Made by a program: the position numbers and the translations under genes | Notes under the pieces: generated by a model | What the model was told of the DNA's origin: nothing | The model's database searches: none | What the model saw: only the letters and a program-made list of their open reading frames with translations | DNA from: CAZGTQ01 sp964528575 | GTDB taxonomy: Bacteria > Planctomycetota > UBA1135 > GCA-002686595 | NCBI GenBank assembly: GCA_964528575.1 | Contig: CAZGTQ010000364.1 | Coordinates: 1 to 7,202 of the forward strand | Reading direction: 5' to 3' | DNA: 7,202 nt | Shown: positions 1 to 6,700 of the stretch, piece after piece | Layout of the letters: each line of letters begins with the position of its first letter | Numbering within the stretch: position 1 is the first letter of the stretch

Positions 1-1130
1 CGAGCGCGCGCGAGCTCGACCGCGAGCTCGAGGCGCGCGGGCTGACGCTGACGCGGGTGCGCGAGCGGCGCCGCGCGGGCGGCGCCGGCGGGCGCCGGCT
101 CGCTCGCGGCGACGTGACGGTGCTGTGCGCGCAGCTCGCGACGCTCACCGGCGCGGGCGTGCCGCTCGTCGAGGGGCTCGCGGGCCTCGCCGAGCGCGCC
201 GACGACGCGCGCGTGCGGCAGGTGCTCGAGCGGCTGGTCGCGGCGCTCGGGCGCGGCGAGAGCCTGGCCGGCGCGATGGCGGCCGAGGGCCGCGCGTTCG
301 CGCCGGTGGTGCTGGCGGCGGTGCGCGCGGGCGAGTCGTCGGGCACGCTGCCGCGGGTGCTGCGGCGGCTCGCGAAGCACCTCGAGTGGGCGCGCGGGAT
401 GCGCGCGACGACGTTGCAGGCGCTGGTCTATCCCGCGTGCCTCGCCGTCGCGGTCGCGGGGCTCGTGACGGTGCTCGTCACGTACGTGCTGCCGCGCATC
501 CTCGCGCTCTTCCCGGCCGGGCTCGCGGACCTGCCGCGCGAGACGCGCGCGCTGCTCGCGGTCTCCACGTTCGTCGAGCAGCACGTCGCGTGGCTCGCCG
601 CCGCCGGCGCGCTCGCCGTCGTGCTCGTGCGCCTCGCGCTGGCGCGGCCCCACGGACGCGAGCGCATCCACGGCCTCCTGCTGCGGGTCCCGGGCGCCGG
701 CACGTTGCTCGCGCGCATCGCGATGGCGCGCTTCGCCGCGACGGCGAGCATCCTGCAGGCGGTCGGCGTCGACGCGTTCACGATGCTCGAGCGCTCGGCG
801 GACGCGTGCGGGAACGAGGCGCTGCGCGCCGCGTTCGGGCGCGCGACCGCGCGGGTGCGTGCGGGCGAGCCGATCGCGGCGGCGCTGGAGCGCGAGCCGC
901 TCGTCGACCCGCTCGTCGTGCAGATGGTCGCCGTCGGCGAGCGCACGGGCGAGCTCGACGCGACGCTCGACGCGCTCGCGGCGCACTACGACGAGGAGGT
1001 GCCGCGGACGGTGAAGAGCTTCCTGACGGTGTTCGAGCCGGCGCTCTTGCTCGCGGCGGGCGCGGTCGTCGCGTTCGTGCTCCTCGCGGCGCTGCTGCCG
1101 GTGTTCGAGCTGTACGGAGCGATCGGATGA
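1..1130 (+). CDS. gspF: GspF-family inner-membrane platform protein of a type II secretion / type IV pilus-like system (5' end outside window)
   Basis: This is the polytopic inner-membrane protein that couples the assembly ATPase to pseudopilus or pilus growth. The frame is open from the first base. The residues before the GTG at 57 (ELDRELEARGLTLTRV) look like the end of the usual GspF N-terminal domain, so the true start lies upstream and GTG 57 is internal. Two copies of the T2SSF domain are visible, each with its conserved Gly-Glu motif: AGESSGTLP (about 331-357) and VGERTGELD (about 933-959). Three hydrophobic segments lie at about 423-491, 585-644 and 1038-1106, the usual GspF topology. 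The C-terminus LLPVFELYGAIG is typical of the family. The stop overlaps the next start as ATGA, so the pseudopilin gene is in the same operon and probably translationally coupled. A PilC-type pilus protein cannot be excluded from this gene alone. Confidence 0.88.
   Translation, partial: SARELDRELEARGLTLTRVRERRRAGGAGGRRLARGDVTVLCAQLATLTGAGVPLVEGLAGLAERADDARVRQVLERLVAALGRGESLAGAMAAEGRAFAPVVLAAVRAGESSGTLPRVLRRLAKHLEWARGMRATTLQALVYPACLAVAVAGLVTVLVTYVLPRILALFPAGLADLPRETRALLAVSTFVEQHVAWLAAAGALAVVLVRLALARPHGRERIHGLLLRVPGAGTLLARIAMARFAATASILQAVGVDAFTMLERSADACGNEALRAAFGRATARVRAGEPIAAALEREPLVDPLVVQMVAVGERTGELDATLDALAAHYDEEVPRTVKSFLTVFEPALLLAAGAVVAFVLLAALLPVFELYGAIG
1116..1119 (+). promoter_or_regulatory. 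Ribosome binding site deciding the pseudopilin start
   Basis: GGAG lies inside the end of the gspF-like gene, seven bases before the ATG at 1127. It supports that ATG over the far longer open frame that begins near 125, and it explains how the overlapping gene is re-initiated. Confidence 0.6.
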
Positions 1131-1813
1131 GGACGTCCTCGCGCTCGGCATTCACGCTGATCGAGCTCGTGCTCGCGCTGACGATCCTGCTCGTGCTCGT
1201 GGGCGCGGCGGTGCCGGCGGCGACGGCCGTCGTCGAGTCGGGCCGCCGCCGCGCGACGCGCGCAGAGCTCGCGGCGCTCGAGCCGGCGGTCGTCGCGTTC
1301 TTCGAGGACACGGGCGCGCTGCCCGCGGCGGTCGAGGACCTCGAGCGGGCGCCCGCAGGCGCGCGCGGCTGGGCGGGGCCGTACTTGTCGGCGTCGTACG
1401 TCGAGGGCGCGAGCGGCCGTTCGGCGGCGGCGCTCGACGCGTGGCGCCGGCCGTACCGCGTCGAGCGCGCGGGCGACTCGGCGCTCGTCCTGACGAGCGC
1501 GGGCGCGAGCGGCGCGTTCGGCGACGCAGCGGACCTGGCGGTGCGCATCGACGTGACGCCGGCGCGGCGCGCGCGGACGCTGGAGCGGCTCGCGATCGTC
1601 AACGCGGCGATCGAGCGGCACAACCGGGCGGCGCCCGTGGGCGCGACGCCCTTGCCGGCGGACTACGAGGCGCTGCTCGCCGCGCTCGTGACGCGCGGGA
1701 GCCTGCCGGCGGCGGAGCCTTTCCGCGTCGACGGCTGGGGCCGACCCTTCGAGGTCGACCCGCCCGGGAAGACTCCGGTCGTCGCCGTGCGCTCGTCCTC
1801 GCTCGGTCGCTGA
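1127..1813 (+). CDS. GspG-like pseudopilin with class III signal peptide and apparently two tandem soluble domains
   Basis: The 228-residue product is a pseudopilin of the same secretion or pilus machine as the upstream GspF homologue. It has a short basic leader (MRTSSRSA), then FTLIEL (9-14) with Glu13 at the +5 position, then a hydrophobic helix to about residue 29. This is the prepilin peptidase signal, except that Ala8 rather than Gly precedes the cleavage site. Residues about 45-142 resemble a GspG C-terminal domain: WAGPYL (82-87), DAWRRPY (104-110), and a final LTSAGASG...GDAADL stretch like the GspG calcium loop. Residues about 149-228 look like a shorter second copy, with a new helix (TLERLAIVNAAIERH) and DGWGRPFEV (202-210). 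Ordinary GspG is about 145 residues, so the extra length fits a duplication. ATG 1127 overlaps the previous stop and has a good ribosome binding site. Exact pilin class (GspG, GspH, or other) is uncertain. Confidence 0.85.
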   Translation: MRTSSRSAFTLIELVLALTILLVLVGAAVPAATAVVESGRRRATRAELAALEPAVVAFFEDTGALPAAVEDLERAPAGARGWAGPYLSASYVEGASGRSAAALDAWRRPYRVERAGDSALVLTSAGASGAFGDAADLAVRIDVTPARRARTLERLAIVNAAIERHNRAAPVGATPLPADYEALLAALVTRGSLPAAEPFRVDGWGRPFEVDPPGKTPVVAVRSSSLGR

Positions 1814-1837
1814 GGCCCCGCTACTCTGGCGCGTTCC

Positions 1838-2326
1838 ATGGAACGCTGGTCGATCGAGCTGGAGAAGGAGTACTTCAAGTTCTCCGCGGCGCACTTCCTG
1901 ATCTTCCCGGACGGCAGCGCCGAGCGCCTGCACGGCCACAACTACCGCGTGCGGGTCGAGATCGAGGCGGCGCTGACGCGCTTCGGGCTCGTGATCGACT
2001 TCAAGCAGGTCAAGCCGGTCGTGCGCGAGCTGGTCGACGAGCTCGACGAGCAATGGATCGTGCCGGGCGAGCACCACGAGCTGCGCTGCACGATCGAGGA
2101 CGGCCAGGCGACGGTGCGCTACCGCGAGCGCACGTACACGGCGCCGCAGGAGGACGTGCTCGTGCTCCCGATCAACAACACGAGCGCGGAGAACCTCGCG
2201 ACGTGGTTCGCGCGCGAGCTCGCGCGCCGGCTCGCATTGCGCTTCGAGGACGTCGAGGTGCGCACGCTGCGCGTCGCCGTCGAGGAGACGTCGGGGCAGC
2301 GGGGCGTGTACTACTACGAGCGGTGA
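1838..2326 (+). CDS. 6-pyruvoyl-tetrahydropterin synthase / QueD family protein with altered catalytic residues
   Basis: The 162-residue product belongs to the zinc-dependent PTPS/QueD fold, whose members act on dihydroneopterin triphosphate in queuosine, biopterin or folate routes. Seen: FSAAHF with His19, LHGHNY with His32 and His34 (the three zinc ligands), VIDFK (52-56), NNTSAENLA (113-121, matching PTSENL) and the terminal VEET (148-151), whose Glu binds the pterin. The catalytic Cys normally just before LHGH is absent; Ala28-Glu29 occupy that place. The usual LDH motif reads LDE (69-71). The only Cys is residue 84, in a segment of about 25 residues (82-107) that common QueD proteins of about 120 residues lack. 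Glu in place of Cys recalls PTPS-III, which makes 6-hydroxymethyl-dihydropterin for folate, so this product need not make the queuosine intermediate. It starts 24 bases after the pseudopilin stop with no clear Shine-Dalgarno sequence. Family is confident; reaction is not. Confidence 0.85.
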   Translation: MERWSIELEKEYFKFSAAHFLIFPDGSAERLHGHNYRVRVEIEAALTRFGLVIDFKQVKPVVRELVDELDEQWIVPGEHHELRCTIEDGQATVRYRERTYTAPQEDVLVLPINNTSAENLATWFARELARRLALRFEDVEVRTLRVAVEETSGQRGVYYYER

Positions 2327-2358
2327 GAGGAGCCGAGCGGGCGGAGCGGCCTGGCTTC

Positions 2359-2383
2359 GCGCGGCGCGAGGGAGGCGCCGCGC
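2359..2383. terminator. GC stem-loop between two convergent genes (possible bidirectional terminator)
   Basis: GCGCGGCGC (2359-2367) and GCGCCGCGC (2375-2383) form a perfect 9-bp stem around a 7-base loop. It sits in the 58-base gap between the stop of the PTPS-family gene (+) and the stop of the ketosynthase gene (-), one base from the latter. There is no T-run on either side, so it is not a classical intrinsic terminator. In DNA this rich in GC a stem of this length could also arise by chance; the position is the main support. Confidence 0.45.
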
Positions 2384-2384
2384 T

Positions 2385-3782
2385 TCAGTCCTGGCGCGGC
2401 TGCCAGGGCTCGAGCGGCTTGTGGAACTCGTCGGCGGGGCCGTAGCGGGGGTGGGCGCCCTCGCTCCAGACGACCTGGCCGAGGCCGGTGACGGTGGGGT
2501 CGGAGACGTCGAAGCGCTCGAACGCCGCGACGGAGTAGTAGAAGCCGCCCAGGCCGATGGAGTGGACCAGGACGCGGGCGGGCCGCGAGCGTTCGGGTGA
2601 GCGCACGATGCGCAGCGGGCCGCAAGCCGGATCCTGGTCCTCGCAGTTGATCGTCGGCGGGGCGATCTCGCGGCGGATCGAGAGGCAGGCAGCGGCGGCC
2701 TGCAACGCGGAGGAGCCGGCGCCGTGCTGGCCGAGCATCGACTTGGTCGAGTGCACGCGCAGGGCCGGCAGGGCGTCGCCGAAGGTCTGCGCCAGCGCGA
2801 GGCCCTCGAGGCGATCGTAGATCTTCGAGGACGAGCCGTTGGCGTTCACGAGGTCCACGGACGAGGGCTCCCAGCCCGCTTCGCGCAGCGCGCCACGGAA
2901 CGCGCGCACGCAGGGGCGTAGGTCGACCTCGGGACGGTCGTGGCTGTACTGGCGGTTCTGGCCGGCGGAGCACTGCTGGTAGGCAGCGAGCCGCGCGTAG
3001 ATGCGTGCGCGCCGAGCCAGGGCGTGGGGCAGCGATTCGAGAAGGAGCGCCGCGGCTCCCTCGCCGATCACGTTGCCGTCTCGGCCGCGGTCGAAGGGAC
3101 GCGACGCGCGCTCGGGCGAGTCGTTGTAGCGCGTCGCGAGCGAGCCCGAGGCATTCAACGCCGCCAGCACCTCGGTCACCACTTCGCAGTCGGTGGCGAC
3201 GACGAGTATCGCGTCGACGGCGCCCGACTGGATCATGCGCAGGGACTGTCCCAGGGCATCCAGCCCCGAGTTGCAGCCCGAGGTCGTCGTGTGCACCGGC
3301 CCGCGGATGTTGAAGAAGGACGAGATCTGGCACGCGGCCGAATGGTTGAAGGCATAGAACGCCGCGTGCGGGGGTAGATCGCCGCGCGCAGCGACGCGCC
3401 CCTGGAAGCCGAACAGCGTCTCGAGGTTCCCGATCGAGGTGCCGACGTGGATCCCAAGGCGATCGACGTCGCAGGCGTCGAGGTCGAGCTCGGCGTCGTG
3501 CAGCGCGAGGATCCCCGCTGCCAGCGCGAGCTGCACCGGCCGCGGCGTCTGGCGCGCCATGGCGCTCCCGTGCACGACGTAGTCCTCGAGGCGGAAGTCC
3601 TTCACCTCGGCCGCGATCTTCGAGGGCGAGAGCTCGGCGTCGCACAGCGAGATCGGGCCGAAGCCGGGGCGCCCCTCGCAGAGCGCCTCCCAGAAGAGGT
3701 CGCGGCCGCAGCCGATGGCGCTGACGGGACCGAGGCCGGTGACGACGGCGGGGATGGTGGGCAGGCCGGAGACTGAGCTCAT
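2385..3782 (-). CDS. FabF-like beta-ketoacyl synthase with intact Cys but both catalytic His positions replaced
   Basis: The 465-residue product has the thiolase-fold ketosynthase layout: VVTGLGPVSAIGCG at the N-terminus, the nucleophile motif TSGCNSGLDALG with Cys170, RPFDRGRDGNVIGEGAA (228-244), STKSM with Lys347, and a glycine loop at 410-413. Ketosynthases of this class use Cys-His-His for decarboxylative condensation of acyl groups on acyl carrier protein. Here the NAHGT motif reads NANGSSS, putting Asn315 at the first His. The KSMTGH motif reads KSMLGQH, putting Gln352 at the second, with His353 one residue later. The glycine loop reads GLGGFYY instead of the usual GFGGTN. A 41-residue tail (425-465) follows the normal end. 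The protein may hold or transfer acyl groups without elongating, or be a partner subunit; a condensing activity is not established. The ATG overlaps the kinase stop (ATGA) and has a strong ribosome binding site. No acyl carrier protein or ketoreductase gene is in view. Confidence 0.9.
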   Translation of the reverse strand: MSSVSGLPTIPAVVTGLGPVSAIGCGRDLFWEALCEGRPGFGPISLCDAELSPSKIAAEVKDFRLEDYVVHGSAMARQTPRPVQLALAAGILALHDAELDLDACDVDRLGIHVGTSIGNLETLFGFQGRVAARGDLPPHAAFYAFNHSAACQISSFFNIRGPVHTTTSGCNSGLDALGQSLRMIQSGAVDAILVVATDCEVVTEVLAALNASGSLATRYNDSPERASRPFDRGRDGNVIGEGAAALLLESLPHALARRARIYARLAAYQQCSAGQNRQYSHDRPEVDLRPCVRAFRGALREAGWEPSSVDLVNANGSSSKIYDRLEGLALAQTFGDALPALRVHSTKSMLGQHGAGSSALQAAAACLSIRREIAPPTINCEDQDPACGPLRIVRSPERSRPARVLVHSIGLGGFYYSVAAFERFDVSDPTVTGLGQVVWSEGAHPRYGPADEFHKPLEPWQPRQD

Positions 3783-6700
3783 CGCTCCTCCATCCTGGCA
3801 CGGATCCGCTCCACGCGCGCCGAGGCCTCGCGCGTCTCGACGTGATGCTCGCCCAGCACGGCGCGCCGCCCCCTCACGAGATCCTCGGCCAAGTGCGCTG
3901 CTTCGGCCAGCGCCGAGCGCTCCTCGGCAACCCGCACGAGCCCGTCGAGCGAGCGCAGGGTCTCGGGGTGCTCCAGGCCGTAGCGCGCGCGCTGTCGCTC
4001 GTAGGCCTCGCGGTAGAGACGCGCAGCTTCCTCCAGCGCCCCGCGTCCGCGCGCGAGCAGGGCGAGGTAGCCGATGGTGAGCAGGCGGTCGGGATGCGCT
4101 TCGCCCAACGCTTCCGTCTGGCGCGCGAGGACGTCCCACAAGATCTCCTCCGCCTCGTCGCGCTGGTCGAGATTGGCGAGGATCGACGCGAGCTGGCTGC
4201 GCGCGGCGAGCGGGAACGGGTGCTCGGGCGAATAGGTCTCGTCGATGCCGGACGAGGCCGCCCGCGCGACCGGCAGCGCCTCGGCGTTGCGCCCCTGCAT
4301 CCAGAGCACCCCGGCCAGCTTCATCGCGGCCATCAGGGCCCGCGGGTGCTGCGCGCCCAGCACGCGCGTCGCCACGTCCAGCGAGCGGCGGTAGAGCTCC
4401 TCGGCCGCGCCGTGCTCGCCGCGGTCCTGATGCACCGCCGCCAGGGAGTCCAGGAAGATCGGCGCATCGGGATGCTCCTCGCCGTAGACCTCGACGTGGG
4501 CGTCGAGCGCGCGGGCGAGCCATTCCTCGGCCTCGCCGAGCTGCCCCTCCTGCCGCAGGTGATCGCCGAGCTGGTGCATCGTCGCGATCGTGCGCGCGTG
4601 GGTCTCGCCGAGCAGCGCGACCTGCGCCTCGGCGAGCTCGCGGTCCAGGACGACGGCCTCGCCCGCCGCGCCGCGCTGGGCGAGGAGGCTCGCGAGGAGC
4701 GCGAGCATGCGCAGGGTGCGCGGATGCCGCGGGCCGGAGTGCTCGCGGTGGACGGCGAGCGCCTCCCGCACGAGCGGCTCGGCCTCGTCCGCGCGGCCCA
4801 GGACGAGCAGGAGCTGCGCGTAGCCCTCCTTCACCGAGAGGATCTCCGGCGCATCGGATGAGAGCCCCGCCAGCGCGCCGCGGAAGAGCGCCTCGGCTTC
4901 GACGTATCGCCCGCGGCCGACGAGCAGCGTCGCAAGCTGCGCCTCGGCCGCGCGTACGCTTCGGTGCGCGCCTCCCTGCACGCGCGCGCGCCGCCCGATG
5001 GCGTCCCAGAGGAGCTCCTCGGCTTCCTCGTGACGACCCAGGCCCGCGAGCGCGAACGCCAGGGCCTCGTCGACGGCGCAAGTCTCGGGATCGTCGCGGT
5101 CCGCCGTGGTCTCCAGGATGGCGCGCGTGGCCGCGAGCTCGCGCGCCGCCTCTTCGAAGAGCCCGAGCCCGGAGTAGATCGAGCCCGCGACGCGGTGCAG
5201 CGCGGCACGCACGGCGGGAGAGTCGGCGAAGCGCGCGTCGATGGCCGGCGCCGACGCGTCCAAGAGGTCCGCCACCCGCGCATCGCGGCCGGTGCGCGCG
5301 GGGTGTGCGGACGCGAGCATCTCCTCCAAGTACGCGCTCAGCGCGTTGGACTGCAGCGCCTCGCGCCGGGCGAGCTCGAGCTGCGCCCGTGCTTCGCCCT
5401 CGGCGGCCTCGGCGCGCGCGCGGGCCTCGCTCTCGGTGCGGCGCGCGGTCTCCGCCCCGTCGCGCTCTCGCGCGATCTCGCGCGCGGCGCGGTCCCGCTC
5501 GGCGGCGTGGGCGGTGGCGCGGGCGGCGATGCCGAAGAGGCCGAGCACGAGCGCTGCCGCGAGCCCTGCGAGCAGCGGCCGGCGCCGCACGAAGAGCCCG
5601 AGGCGCCGCGCCGGGGACGGCCGGCGGGCGAGGATCGGCTCGCGCGCGAGGAAGCGCCCGAGATCGCCCGCCAGGGCCTCGACCGATGCGTAGCGGCGCG
5701 TCGGGTCCTTCTCGAGGGCCGTCGCGAGCACCACCTCGAGGTCGCCACGAACGCCACCTGCCGACGGCGGCCGTGGCGCGCGCTCGCGCACGACGCGGGC
5801 GGCTTCGTCCAGCGGCAGGCCGTCGAGGGCGTGGGGCGGCTCGCCGCACAGGAGCTCGTAGAGCACGACGCCCAGGGCGTAGACGTCGAGGCGCACGTCC
5901 GGCGGCTCGCCACCCGGGGCGAGCGCCTCCGGCGCCATGTAGCGCAGCGTACCGGCGAGCTCGTCGGCAGTGGTGTGCAGCGTCGCGGTGCTCCCGGACG
6001 CCGTCGCCCGAGCCAAGCCGAAGTCGATCACGCGCGCGTGACCCTGGGCGTCGACGAGCAGGTTCTGCGGCTTCAGGTCGCGGTGGATCACGCCGCGTTG
6101 GTGGCCGTACTGGACGGCGCGACAGACCTGGTCGAAGAGCCGCAGGCGACGCTTGAGGCCGAGCTTCCGCTCTTCTGCGTAGGAGAGCAGGTCGCGCGCC
6201 CCCTCGACGTACTCCCTCGCGATCCACGGCAGCTCCCGCCGCTCCGGCCCGACCGACTCGACGTGCACGCCCGCCTCGAAGACTTCGGCGATGCCTGGAT
6301 GGTGGAGCGTCGCCATGAGCTCGGACTCGTCCTCGAAGCGCCGGCGCATCGCGGGCGTGGCGAGCGCCAGCGAGAGCACCTCGAGCGCGACGCGGCGCCG
6401 CGGCCGCACCTGCAGAGCCTCGTAGACGGTGCCCCTGCCGCTCCGGCCGATCGCGCGCACGATGCGGTAGCCGCCCACCACGTGGACGGGGACGTCCGGC
6501 GCGCCCTCGGGGGCCGGCACTGCGCTCGGCTCCGCTGCCGGCCGAGCTTCCTGCCGCGCGCCTCCTTCATCGGCGGCGAGCAGCGCCTCGACGGTCCGCG
6601 CGAGCTCCGGCTGGTCCGCGCACAACAGGCGCGCGAACGAAGCCCGCTGATCGGCATCCAGGTCGAGCGCCGCCTCGAAGGTATCGCGCAAGCGGCGCAG

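Noticed and set aside
11..30. Repeated palindrome CGAGCTCG near the left edge.
   Set aside because: It is the Glu-Leu codon pair in this codon usage and recurs across the coding sequence; no operator arrangement is visible.
125..1126. In-frame upstream extension of the pseudopilin (start near 125).
   Set aside because: It runs out of frame through gspF and is Arg/Ala-rich; the prepilin leader must be N-terminal and a ribosome binding site supports ATG 1127.
986..2077. Long minus-strand open frame of 363 codons opposite the pseudopilin and PTPS genes.
   Set aside because: High GC content leaves antisense frames open; the composition is low complexity and no domain is seen.
2314..3801. Minus-strand open frame of 495 codons overlapping the ketosynthase.
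   Set aside because: Arg/Pro-rich shadow frame without motifs; the ketosynthase motifs are in the other frame.
2385..6227. One long minus-strand open frame that would fuse about 815 residues to the ketosynthase.
   Set aside because: The upstream part is an Arg/Ala-rich shadow of the kinase gene in another frame. The kinase frame has all domain motifs, and the ketosynthase has its own ATG and ribosome binding site at 3782.
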